Positions 8,312 through 16,915 of a stretch of 64,000 nucleotides of DNA are shown piece by piece (the first letter of the stretch is position 1; every line of letters begins with the position of its first letter). Position numbers and translations under genes: made by a program. This DNA comes from Blautia sp. (GTDB lineage Bacteria > Bacillota > Clostridia > Lachnospirales > Lachnospiraceae): contig JAFTPT010000053.1 of NCBI GenBank assembly GCA_017463155.1, positions 1-64,000 of the forward strand, given 5' to 3'. A model generated the notes under the pieces. That model was given only the letters and a program-made list of their open reading frames with translations, ran no database searches and was not told the origin of the DNA.

Positions 8312-9823
8312 TTACTTTGCTTCTTTGTTCTTCTGCAGTTTTCTCTTGATCACGGGGCTGACAAAGCCATAGATCAGGACGGCGATACCTGCCACGATGA
8401 ATGTGCAGGAGAGCGGACGGCGGAAGAACTCGGCGATTCCGTTCGGGGAGTAGTTAAGGCCTCTCCGGATGTTGAGCTCCAGCATGGGAGACAGGATGTA
8501 TGCCATCAGGAAGGGCAGGGACGGAATCTGGAAATAGTCAAATACGATGCCGAGCACACAGCAGAATATGGCGACCAGAAGGCCGAAGAAGCTGTTGGTG
8601 GACATGTAGGCACCGATGAACGCCAGCAGGATCACGCTGGAATACAGAAAATGGTACGGGATCTTCAGGATCGCCGGGAAGGTCTTCATGCCCAGGGTCT
8701 GGAACGCGAAGACGATGATGCCGGAAAGCAGGGCGCCGGTGAAGATCATATACACGATGCCGGGCTGCTCACGCATGAACATGGGCCCGACGTTGATCCC
8801 CTGGATATTCAGGGCTGCGATAAACTGTACGGCAGCCGCATCTCCCGGGATACCGAGTGCCAGAAGAGGGATCAGGGCGCCGCCGATGGCAGCGTTGTTG
8901 GCGGTCTCACAGGCGAACACGCCGCCGATCTCGCCGTGCCCCCATTTGGATTTGTCCTTGGCGAGCATCTTTTCGTTGGAATAGGCCATGACCGATGCGA
9001 CAGGACCGCCGAGTCCGGGCAGGAAACCGATGAACGCGCCGGTGATCCAGGAACGCAGGATCAGCCATTTATTCTTAAGGAAGTCGGCGAGGGGGAAGCG
9101 GAAGCCTTCCACCTTGACGTCGAGCTGGTTGTTCTGTTTATCCTGACGGGCATATTCAAGAAGGATGATCTTGGCGGCAAAAAGACCCAGCATGACACTG
9201 ATGATGTTGAAGCCGTCCAGGAATTCCAGCCTGTTGAAAAACAGGAAACGGCCGGAGGCATTGATGGGATCTTCACCGACGGAAGCCATGAAGATCGCGA
9301 TACCGACGCCGATCATGCTCTTGACCATATTGCCCTTGGAAAGACCGACCACCATAAGTACGGCACAGAAGCACAGCGCCGCGTATTCCCAGGGCCCCAG
9401 CTTGACAGCCCAGGTACCGACCGCCCTGCAGGCGACGATCGCCAGGATGATGGAAGGAACATTTCCCAGGAAATTGGCGACAACGGCAGCGCTCAGCGCT
9501 CTGGATGGCTGTCCTTGTTTGGTGAATTCATATCCGTCAAACACAGTGACGAGAGAAGAGGAGGTGCCGGGGATCCCAAGCAGGATCGAACCGATACAGC
9601 CTCCGGACATGCCGCCGATTGTGATGGAGATGAACAGCGCCATGGCCATGGCGGCATCCAGCTTGTAGGAGATCGGGAGCAGGATCACCATCAGAGTGCT
9701 GCTTCCGAGTCCCGGGATCGCGCCCAGGATCATACCGGCCAGGGTTCCGCCGATGACGAACAGGATTCCCTGGGGCGTGCAGATCTCCTTTAATGCATTT
9801 ACAAAAAAGTCCATTAAACTCAT
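8312..9823 (-). CDS. tctA: tripartite tricarboxylate transporter, large permease subunit
   Basis: Large membrane subunit of a TTT-family transporter, 503 residues with about ten to twelve membrane segments. The family signature is clear: GAIPGLGSSTLMVILLP near residues 33-49, GGMSGGCIGSILLGIPGT near 70-87, and a second inverted-repeat motif GFLPGLGGPVASVMAYSNEK near 265-284. Transport is driven by the ion gradient together with TctC. It lies 13 bases after tctB and 56 before tctC. The preceding genes (UroD-like, GRE, PrpD) suggest that the imported acid feeds them. Confidence 0.93.
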   Translation of the reverse strand: MSLMDFFVNALKEICTPQGILFVIGGTLAGMILGAIPGLGSSTLMVILLPISYKLDAAMAMALFISITIGGMSGGCIGSILLGIPGTSSSLVTVFDGYEFTKQGQPSRALSAAVVANFLGNVPSIILAIVACRAVGTWAVKLGPWEYAALCFCAVLMVVGLSKGNMVKSMIGVGIAIFMASVGEDPINASGRFLFFNRLEFLDGFNIISVMLGLFAAKIILLEYARQDKQNNQLDVKVEGFRFPLADFLKNKWLILRSWITGAFIGFLPGLGGPVASVMAYSNEKMLAKDKSKWGHGEIGGVFACETANNAAIGGALIPLLALGIPGDAAAVQFIAALNIQGINVGPMFMREQPGIVYMIFTGALLSGIIVFAFQTLGMKTFPAILKIPYHFLYSSVILLAFIGAYMSTNSFFGLLVAIFCCVLGIVFDYFQIPSLPFLMAYILSPMLELNIRRGLNYSPNGIAEFFRRPLSCTFIVAGIAVLIYGFVSPVIKRKLQKNKEAK

Positions 9824-9836
9824 ATCCAGTCCCCCC

Positions 9837-10328
9837 TTACTTGCTCAGCATCTTCAGAATGATGCCTTCGGGCATTTTGGCATCCAGTACCTTCACATAC
9901 AAAAGATACAGGACGATGCCTCCGACAATGCCGAATATCAGGCTGGTGATCAGCCGCTGCTTCGGCGTCTTATCTGACAAGGACAGTCCGGACAGCATGT
10001 AGGTGATGATGAAGAGCATCACCGGCACAGCGCCCAGGAAGCCGAACAGATAGAGGAGCAGCGCCAGGAGCAGGTACATGCAGAACATCTTCCCGCCTGC
10101 TTTCCACTGCTCTTTGGTGAGGAAGGTACCTTCTTTTTTGCCCGGCGCCACGATCATGGCGATCCCGCAGGCGGCCAGGATCACGGCTCCGATCAGCGGG
10201 AACATGCTGGGACCAGGGTCACCTTCGTAGCCGGTCGCCTTGAGATTCAGGGAAAGGTAAGTGATCCAGATGGAAAGTCCGAGACTGATAACTCCCAGGA
10301 TCCGGTTCTTTTTGCTTTTTTCATCCAT
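9837..10328 (-). CDS. tctB: tripartite tricarboxylate transporter, small permease subunit
   Basis: Small membrane subunit of the TTT transporter, 163 residues with four to five hydrophobic segments and a charged N-terminus MDEKSKKNRIL. TctB sequences are poorly conserved, so the call rests on size, topology (including GDPGPSMFPLIGA, typical of the family) and position directly before tctA. It follows the CapA-like gene by 24 bases. Confidence 0.85.
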   Translation of the reverse strand: MDEKSKKNRILGVISLGLSIWITYLSLNLKATGYEGDPGPSMFPLIGAVILAACGIAMIVAPGKKEGTFLTKEQWKAGGKMFCMYLLLALLLYLFGFLGAVPVMLFIITYMLSGLSLSDKTPKQRLITSLIFGIVGGIVLYLLYVKVLDAKMPEGIILKMLSK

Positions 10329-10352
10329 AATAGTTACCTCAAGATAGTAGGA

Positions 10353-11516
10353 TCATATGCCGATGACCACTTCGTCGCCTTCGACAGTGAACGTTACGGG
10401 GATCTGTTCGATCCGGTTGATCTTTTCCATGTAGGCATTGATGGTATCGAACAGAGGATCTCCGTTCTTTACAACATAGGGAGCCATATCATCCGGAATG
10501 TAGGCCGGGAGATACGAGACCTGTGCGATCTGCTTGTCCCTGATCCGGATCTTCGCGATCATCGTGTAGTAGCAGTCCTCCGGAAAGGTCTTCTTTTTGG
10601 CGCCTTCGCCGAAACCCTCGCGGATATTAGCCATCTCCCTGTGCTTTTTGGAGGTCCGCATATCCTGGCGGAGCGTGTCGGCGTCCCGCTTCATGTCGGT
10701 CGGATCCTCCATGGCAAAATTGCCGAGAGAGTAGAAGATGACCTTACCCTTGTACACTTCAACGGGCTTTAGAATATGGGCGTGATGGCCGAGGATCAGG
10801 TCGGCGCCTGCGTCGATCGCATCATGCGCGTATTCCACCTGGTATTCCGCGACCTGGGCTTCCGTAAAGTGGATGCCCCAGTGCATGGACACCACCACGA
10901 GATCCGCCTCGGTCTTTGCCTTGCGGATATCTGCCAGCATCCGGGCCTTGTCCTCCCGGTGCGCGAAGCTGTGGATCCGGCAGGGTGTTCCGGGCTGGTC
11001 GTGTTCGATCTGCTCGTAGTAGGTATGTCCTCTGGCGGGATTCATGCCCGGCCTGGCCTCCTGTGCCCAGTAATCCTGGGGAAGGATTGAACAGTAGCCG
11101 AGAAAAGCGATCCGGGTACCGTTTCGTTCAAGGACCGTGTATTTGCGCGCATCCTCCTCGTTCTTACCCACACCGATGACCGAAAGACCTGCGTCCTTCA
11201 GGTATTTGATGGTATTCAGAAAATGGGTCCTTCCGTAGTCCATGGCATGGTTGGAAGAGAACGAGACGATGTCGAAGCCGGCTTTTTTGAGAGCCGGAGC
11301 GACCTCCGGGTAGGAGGAGCAGGGCATCCGGGCCTGTGCCGCCACGAACGGGTACAGATCCGTGTAGGAGCTGTCGATCAGCACCGTCTCGAGCTGGCCG
11401 AAGGTGATGTCGGCTTCCCTAAGAAGCGGGGCTACATGGCAGTACAGAGAATCATAATCCTCCCGGCAGGGAATGTTGTCACCGACAGCCAGAAGTGTCA
11501 GTGCGTGATCATCCAT
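10353..11516 (-). CDS. CapA/PGA-type metallophosphatase-fold protein
   Basis: A 387-residue protein of the CapA family (PGA_cap, PF09587), a calcineurin-like fold known from poly-gamma-glutamate capsule synthesis. The N-terminus LTLLAVGDN and the block GHHAHILKPVEVYKGKVIFY followed by SLGNF (about residues 250-274) are diagnostic; SMHWGIHF lies at about 212. There is no signal peptide or membrane anchor, unlike classical CapA. It sits inside a catabolic operon between mmgE/prpD-like and tctB genes with no capsule gene nearby, so a small-molecule amide ligase or hydrolase role is possible. That is inference. Confidence 0.85.
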   Translation of the reverse strand: MDDHALTLLAVGDNIPCREDYDSLYCHVAPLLREADITFGQLETVLIDSSYTDLYPFVAAQARMPCSSYPEVAPALKKAGFDIVSFSSNHAMDYGRTHFLNTIKYLKDAGLSVIGVGKNEEDARKYTVLERNGTRIAFLGYCSILPQDYWAQEARPGMNPARGHTYYEQIEHDQPGTPCRIHSFAHREDKARMLADIRKAKTEADLVVVSMHWGIHFTEAQVAEYQVEYAHDAIDAGADLILGHHAHILKPVEVYKGKVIFYSLGNFAMEDPTDMKRDADTLRQDMRTSKKHREMANIREGFGEGAKKKTFPEDCYYTMIAKIRIRDKQIAQVSYLPAYIPDDMAPYVVKNGDPLFDTINAYMEKINRIEQIPVTFTVEGDEVVIGI

Positions 11517-11583
11517 AGATGAACCTCCTTGTCATGATGTCTGCCCACGTCATGCAGAACATGCCATGCAGGCAGAAGCTGTT

Positions 11584-12963
11584 TTAAAGCAGCGCTGTAA
11601 GATCACGGATATCATCCAGGGAATCCAGCGCGAGGATCGTGCTTTTGATCTGCCGGAGATCCTCCGGCGTTTTGGGGGATACACACAAGGACGCACAGGC
11701 GTCGAATTTGCTGTCAAAATCCTCCCGGGCCATCGGCCTTCCGGGCGTTCCGAGAGGCGTGGTCTCATGACGGACAAAGGTGTCCGTATCCGTCCTGACC
11801 TCCAGTGTGGTCCAGGTCTCCTTGCCGCGCTGCCAGTCTTCCATGTAGGTGTAATCGATCCGGGAGGCAAGCTCACGTACCTGCCGGTCATGAAGGCTTT
11901 CCTGTGAAAAGCTGGAAAGCGTGACATTGCCGTGCAGGATGGCTTCGGCCAGCGTGAACGGGATGCTGAATTTGCCGATGATGGAGGTCTCCGGATTCCG
12001 GCGTTCGGCGAGCGGCTCAAAAAGCATTTTGTTCTGGGCACCGATGCTGACCTGGATATGCCGGATCTCTCCGGCCGTAAACAGGCCTTCCTTCATCATC
12101 GAAAGGACCGCCGTGATCGCGGAATGGGTGCCGAAGCAGCAGGGCCAGGCCTTGAAGGTGAGGTCTGCAGCTTCATACCGGCTTCCGAGGCCGTCGAGCG
12201 CGCGCTCCGGCGTGTACTTATCGTGCAGGAACGTATGGTAAAATCCGAGCTTTCCTTCCAGGGGATCCGAAAAACCGATCATGCTCTCTTTGGCCATGTA
12301 ACCGGAAACGATGGCGTTCCTGGCGGCGAAGGCTTCCCGGACGGAGCGGACGGCTGTCCGCGGATTGTTGGTCAGCTCGCTGCTCCCCATGGTCTGGCAC
12401 AGGGTGAAGGAAAAGGCGCTGATGATCTGTTCCTCTGATAAGCCCAGTATTTTGGCCACCGCGGCCGCGGCTCCGTAGGAGGAATAGATCGTCGGCGGAT
12501 AAAAACCGTCCTCGGTCGAGTTGGTATCGGAGGCCATCGCGATCCGGATGGCTGTCTCACTCCCGACGACCAGCGCGGTCAGAAGATCCTGCCCGGTGAT
12601 CTTCCCGAGCCTTTCCGCCACCGCGAGGGCGGCAGGGAAGGAAGAGGAATTGGAGTGGATCGTGCTTCCCTGATGGGTGTCCCCGAAGTCCAGGGAGTGG
12701 GCCATGGAAGCGTTTGCAAAGGCCGCCCATGAAGCCGGAAGCTTTTTGCCGAAGCCGATCACCGTGGACTCCGGATCCCCGTGGGCGGAAAGCTCCTCGG
12801 AGATTCGGATCATTTCACGGCAGCCGTCCCCCAGGGCACCGGCGCCGAAGGTGATGGCGACCGCGTCCATGACGGACTTTTTCTGGGTTTCGATGACTTC
12901 GGGCGGAAGATCGTTGAATGTGGTCTGCGCAACAAAACGTGCCAGTTCTTTTGAAAGATTCAA
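11584..12963 (-). CDS. MmgE/PrpD-family protein
   Basis: Member of the MmgE/PrpD family (PF03972), which includes 2-methylcitrate dehydratase, cis-aconitate decarboxylase and iminodisuccinate epimerase, all acting on small polycarboxylates. The conserved segment ASMAHSLDFGDTHQGSTIHS lies at about residues 82-101. An upstream extension to 13050 would overlap the GRE gene and has no ribosome site. GAGGAG eight bases before a TTG at 12963 (MNLSKELA) makes that start more likely, giving 460 residues. It follows the GRE by 49 bases. With a tricarboxylate-type transporter in the operon, dehydration or epimerisation of a carboxylic acid is the likely job. Confidence 0.85.
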   Translation of the reverse strand: MNLSKELARFVAQTTFNDLPPEVIETQKKSVMDAVAITFGAGALGDGCREMIRISEELSAHGDPESTVIGFGKKLPASWAAFANASMAHSLDFGDTHQGSTIHSNSSSFPAALAVAERLGKITGQDLLTALVVGSETAIRIAMASDTNSTEDGFYPPTIYSSYGAAAAVAKILGLSEEQIISAFSFTLCQTMGSSELTNNPRTAVRSVREAFAARNAIVSGYMAKESMIGFSDPLEGKLGFYHTFLHDKYTPERALDGLGSRYEAADLTFKAWPCCFGTHSAITAVLSMMKEGLFTAGEIRHIQVSIGAQNKMLFEPLAERRNPETSIIGKFSIPFTLAEAILHGNVTLSSFSQESLHDRQVRELASRIDYTYMEDWQRGKETWTTLEVRTDTDTFVRHETTPLGTPGRPMAREDFDSKFDACASLCVSPKTPEDLRQIKSTILALDSLDDIRDLTALL

Positions 12964-13012
12964 AATCGTTTTCTCCTCGTCTCTGTCTGTGGAGTACAAT
13001 CTGAAACCGTGA

Positions 13013-15415
13013 TCACATATGGTCAAAGGAGGTCCTGTTGATGACTTCATCCTGGATCATGCCGCTGAGCCGCGTGAAGTAGGCACTGTAGCCTGCGACA
13101 CGGACCACCAGATCCGGATGCTCCTCGGGCTTCACCTTGGCGTCCTCCATATCCTCCCGGGTGACGACATTGAACTGTACGTGCTTGCCGCCGTGAGTCA
13201 GGTACGTCTTGATCATGGAGCCCATCTTCTTCAGGTCTTCCTCGGTCTTCATGGAGTTCGGATGGAACTTCATATTCAGAAGGGTTCCCTGATAGGGATC
13301 CTGGTTGACCTTCATGGCGCTGGAGAGGACGGCCAGCGGGCCGTTCATGTCCTTGCCGTGGTCCGGGGAGAGGGAAGCGTCCGCCAGGATCTCGCCGGTC
13401 TTACGTCCGTCCGGCGTAGCGCCGGTCACCATACCGCCGGGCTGATGTGCCGAGATGGAGATGGCGTTGGGCGTTACCTTGCCGCCGAAGGCCGTGTCCA
13501 TGGAATAGCAGGTGTCTGCGAAGAACTGGTAGACTTCCGCGACCAGTGTATCAACATAATCGTCGTTGTTGCCGTATTTGGGCGCCTTGAGGAAATCGGC
13601 GCGCATATCCTCGTACCCCTCCCAGTTGGCGTCAAGCGCCTCCAGGAGCCGGGCCATGGTATATTTCTTATCCTCGTATACGAGCTTTTTAATGGCGGCG
13701 AGGGAATCGCCGGTGTTGACGCCGCCCACGGCGCCCAGAAGGCTTCCGTTTTCAAAATCGAAATGCCGGTCGAGCATATCTTTGCCGGAGGAAACGCCGT
13801 CCTTCATGAGTGCGGAACGGAACGGATCCGGGAAAAGCTCCCGCTGTGCGATGATCTCGACATTATTCCGCTCGGCAGCCATATGCATCAGGTAATCGAA
13901 CTGCTTGTAGAACGCCGCCTTGAACTCGTCGAAGGTTTCCATCTTTGTGATATCGCCCGTCTCGATCCCGACCTTTTCGTTTGTATAACGGCAGAAGCCA
14001 TTATGCATGAAAACGTCAAAGGCCTGGGCGATGATGAAGAAGGTGACCACCTGGCTCCGGGTGCGGGCCTGTACATTGCCGTCCACGCAGCCGGTCGCAC
14101 AGTAGTCTCTGGCCTCCTCGACCGGCATATCGCCGTTCAGGAAGAAGTTGATGTAGCTCTTGTCGCTCAGGAACGCCGGCATGCCAAGGCCGGTCTTGAC
14201 GACCTCGCAGGCTTTGAGAAGCAGCTTTTCCGGCGTATTCTCATGGACGCGGACCGTGACGGTAAAGTGCGGCAGCTGTGTGTCGCGTGCAGACTCCAGA
14301 AGAAGGTACGACAGTTCATTGGTGGCGTCATTGCCGTTCTCATCCACACCGCCGATCGTCCAGTTGTACCACTTGGCCATGCCGGAGTTCTTGGCGCGGT
14401 TCGCCTTGCCGGAGACCCGGTTGATCTTCATGACCTTGCAGCGCATGATCTCAAGGTATTCGAGCACATCGTCATCGGTAAGCAGTCCGTTGTCGATATC
14501 GTGACGATAGTAGGGATACATGTACTGGTCAAAACGTCCCGCCGTGGTGGTGGGGGAGGGGCAGGCCAGCAGGAAAGCAAACCAGAAGGACTGGAGAGCT
14601 TCGGGGAACGTCTCGGCCGGTTCATAGGGAACCTTGCGGCAGATCCGTGCCATTTCGGTGAGCTCCGCCTTACGCTTTTCGTCGGTCTCTTCGGCAGCCA
14701 TCTTATCGGCCAGATCGGCATAGCGGCCGGCAAAGCGCACCCAGGCCTTGAAGACGCGGATGACCGCTTCCCAGTATTTCTTTTTGGCAATGGAGTCGGC
14801 GGAAAAATAGCGAAGATCCCGCAGGCATTCCTCCGCCTCGGCAATGATGGACTTTGCCCCGTCCTTCAGTACCTTTTCAAAATCGATGCACACCAGGAAG
14901 AAGCCGGGTCCCAGGCCATAGCCCGACATGGCGAAGCCGCCGCCGGAGCCGCCTTTCCGGTCCTTCCAGGGAGGAAGGATCACGCCTGATTTCATGAAAG
15001 GCCACATACGGTCGTTCATGCCGAGGGATTCCGACAGAGCGTCCACCAGATTCTTGTTGAGGGCGTTGTTCGCGAAACGCTCGTTCAGCCGGTAGAGTTC
15101 CTCCTCGTCCTTGGGGTCGATGGTGTAGATCTCACTTTTTAAGGATTCCACTTCATCTTTTGTCCAGACACCGTACTCGTACTGCATTTCCATGCCGAAG
15201 GGCTTGCTGGCACCGGAACCGCAAAGCAGGTCGTCTTCCTCGATGAAGATCGGAATATTGTCAAGAATGTGTTCGTGCAGTTTGGCTCTGCGGGTGATCA
15301 TGGCCTCACCGCCGGTCTGATCCAGAGATTCGTTGGCCAGACGGAACAGGTCGATACAGAGCGGATACTTGTTGACCCGCAGGCTTTCTTTCATTTTTCT
15401 GACTCTTTCACGCAT
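13013..15415 (-). CDS. glycyl radical enzyme (pyruvate formate-lyase-like), GCVD type
   Basis: Oxygen-sensitive radical enzyme of the PFL/GRE superfamily, 800 residues. The PFL domain covers about 1-650 and the glycyl radical domain about 680-800. The glycine is G775 in VVRVAGYSAYF and the thiyl cysteine is C443 in ATGCVDGNV. Known dehydratase and lyase GREs (glycerol, propanediol, choline, hydroxyproline, isethionate) have GCVE; here D445 replaces the general-base Glu. GAGGAGG precedes the ATG. It follows a UroD-like gene across 106 bases holding a dispersed repeat and precedes a PrpD-like gene. No activating enzyme lies in this operon; the only one in the window is at 49880. Reaction and substrate are unknown. 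Confidence 0.93.
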   Translation of the reverse strand: MRERVRKMKESLRVNKYPLCIDLFRLANESLDQTGGEAMITRRAKLHEHILDNIPIFIEEDDLLCGSGASKPFGMEMQYEYGVWTKDEVESLKSEIYTIDPKDEEELYRLNERFANNALNKNLVDALSESLGMNDRMWPFMKSGVILPPWKDRKGGSGGGFAMSGYGLGPGFFLVCIDFEKVLKDGAKSIIAEAEECLRDLRYFSADSIAKKKYWEAVIRVFKAWVRFAGRYADLADKMAAEETDEKRKAELTEMARICRKVPYEPAETFPEALQSFWFAFLLACPSPTTTAGRFDQYMYPYYRHDIDNGLLTDDDVLEYLEIMRCKVMKINRVSGKANRAKNSGMAKWYNWTIGGVDENGNDATNELSYLLLESARDTQLPHFTVTVRVHENTPEKLLLKACEVVKTGLGMPAFLSDKSYINFFLNGDMPVEEARDYCATGCVDGNVQARTRSQVVTFFIIAQAFDVFMHNGFCRYTNEKVGIETGDITKMETFDEFKAAFYKQFDYLMHMAAERNNVEIIAQRELFPDPFRSALMKDGVSSGKDMLDRHFDFENGSLLGAVGGVNTGDSLAAIKKLVYEDKKYTMARLLEALDANWEGYEDMRADFLKAPKYGNNDDYVDTLVAEVYQFFADTCYSMDTAFGGKVTPNAISISAHQPGGMVTGATPDGRKTGEILADASLSPDHGKDMNGPLAVLSSAMKVNQDPYQGTLLNMKFHPNSMKTEEDLKKMGSMIKTYLTHGGKHVQFNVVTREDMEDAKVKPEEHPDLVVRVAGYSAYFTRLSGMIQDEVINRTSFDHM

Positions 15416-15420
15416 ACGGT

Positions 15421-15523
15421 TTCCTCCTCTAATAACGCATGTTATTATCAGACCAAGTCTGTCGGATGCCAGTGCTGTCAGCCACTCACGCTTTGCGTTC
15501 GCGGGACAGTACTAGGCTCCTCT
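15421..15523 (-). repeat. about 100-base intergenic element, copy 1 of 2
   Basis: Read on the - strand, this fills the gap from the UroD-like stop codon to the GRE ribosome-binding site. It is nearly identical to 39633-39735 on the + strand; both contain ACTGTCCCGCGAACGC, GTGAGTGGCTGACAGCAC and TGGCATCCGA. A small stem ACGC-AAA-GCGT is kept while its loop differs between copies. Confidence 0.75.
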
Positions 15524-16595
15524 ATTGCCCCAGTGCTATACGGCTGTAACGATAAAGCGCTTCCCTGTATTCCGGAATGGCCCGGCGCATCACGGCGAAG
15601 AAGGGCTTCTTCTGGAATTCCGGACAGTAGTCGTCGGCGAATTTTTTTGCAAGCTCCTTCGCGTGCTCGGGATCCCGCTCTGTACGGCAGTCGTAGGGGG
15701 TGATGCCGATCGCGATCTGATCCCCGTAGGTCTCATAGATATAATCGAAATCATTGATAGCCTGTCCGCCCCACTGGTCCATGCCGCACTCGATCATGAT
15801 TGGGACGAGCCGTTCGTTCTTGCCGCAGCAGTGGAAATCAAAGATGATGCCGCGTTTGTGGCAGCTGTCCACGACCCGCTTGACATAGGGAGCGATCATC
15901 TCACGGATCGTATCCGGATTGATGAGAGGTCCTCTCTGGGAGCCCCAGTCATCGTGGAACTGAAACATATCGATATGGAAATAGCGGTGGAGATGATCGA
16001 TGAGATCATCATAGAAATCCGCAAGCTTGTCGAAAAGCTCGTGGACGGCGTCCTCCTGATCTTCGTCCATCAGCGCGACCAGCGCGTTCTGCATGGTCAT
16101 AAAGGAGATCAGACGCTCAAACATACCGGTAAACTGGACATATTCCGTGACCCGGTCCGTGTCAAAATAGATACCCCGGTTCCGGTCGGCACAGCCCTGC
16201 CAGTCATAGGAATCGAGATCCGGGAAGACGACCTTTTCCTTCCAGTCGTTGGCATCGTCAAACAGGTACAGCCCCTGCCTGACCATGGAACCGCCGACTT
16301 CCGGTTCCCAGATCCATTCAAGGCCGAACATATCGAGCCCGCCTTCTTCGCCGGGCGCGAGGCCGTCGACTTCATTGACCATGCCCCTGGCCTTGCAGTC
16401 CGGGATGATGTTCGGGTTGAAATTGATGCAATCGCAGTGCGCCGGGATCCATTCACAAGGTTCATCCTTCCGGAACATGCGATAATAGTTTTCCTTGGCG
16501 GAAATGGGCGTGTTGTAATGGGGGATCGTTTTCGCAGCCAGCAGTTCCGGAGAGTATTCTCCGATCACTTCCATGTCTTTCTCTGTAAAGCGCAT
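15522..16595 (-). CDS. uroporphyrinogen decarboxylase-fold (MtaA/CmuA-like) protein
   Basis: A 357-residue cytoplasmic protein of the URO-D superfamily (PF01208). It has the family pieces EPEVGGSM, FHDDWGSQR and the HxC-type zinc site FDFHCCGKNERLVP seen in MtaA-like methyltransferases. True heme HemE residues and a heme operon are absent. It is similar to the proteins at 48762 and 62995 (ISAKEN/TPREN start region, WGSQR block). It is the first gene of the - strand operon with a GRE, PrpD, CapA and Tct. No corrinoid protein is present, so methyl transfer cannot be assumed; a decarboxylase or accessory role is equally possible. Confidence 0.88.
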   Translation of the reverse strand: MRFTEKDMEVIGEYSPELLAAKTIPHYNTPISAKENYYRMFRKDEPCEWIPAHCDCINFNPNIIPDCKARGMVNEVDGLAPGEEGGLDMFGLEWIWEPEVGGSMVRQGLYLFDDANDWKEKVVFPDLDSYDWQGCADRNRGIYFDTDRVTEYVQFTGMFERLISFMTMQNALVALMDEDQEDAVHELFDKLADFYDDLIDHLHRYFHIDMFQFHDDWGSQRGPLINPDTIREMIAPYVKRVVDSCHKRGIIFDFHCCGKNERLVPIMIECGMDQWGGQAINDFDYIYETYGDQIAIGITPYDCRTERDPEHAKELAKKFADDYCPEFQKKPFFAVMRRAIPEYREALYRYSRIALGQ

Positions 16596-16915
16596 TGACC
16601 TTCCTCCTCACTGAGCAGATGATTTTCTACTGTCTGTACCTCATTGTGACCAATAGACAGAAGCCTGCCTCATACTGCTGTATCCTGCATGGCAGGCAGA
16701 CGGCTGAATGATCACCTGAATATCGTGAATTTTCACAAAAATATGGCGCTTTTTCATCCCATATGTTATTATTTTAACATCAGGTGAGGAAGAAGCATAT
16801 TCGTTAAACCGTTGAAATTCGAATGAGCATTTACCTCACAATCACGTACACAAAATGTTCTGAATACGAACAGAGCGTGCCTGCGCCGGAATATGCGGCG
16901 GATAAGGAGACAACG
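16596..16915. promoter_or_regulatory. divergent control region between UroD-like gene and PucR-type regulator
   Basis: A 320-base gap without a gene. It holds inverted copies of an 8-mer, TCACCTGA (16712-16719) and TCAGGTGA (16780-16787), the short palindrome GTGAATTTTCAC (16725-16736) and a small CCTGC-ATG-GCAGG hairpin (about 16684-16697). These are candidate operators for the divergent regulator. I see no strong consensus promoter, which fits activator-dependent transcription. Confidence 0.45.

Noticed and set aside
13019-14989. 656-codon + frame opposite the first GRE
   Set aside because: Shadow of the GRE, whose radical motifs are intact on the - strand.
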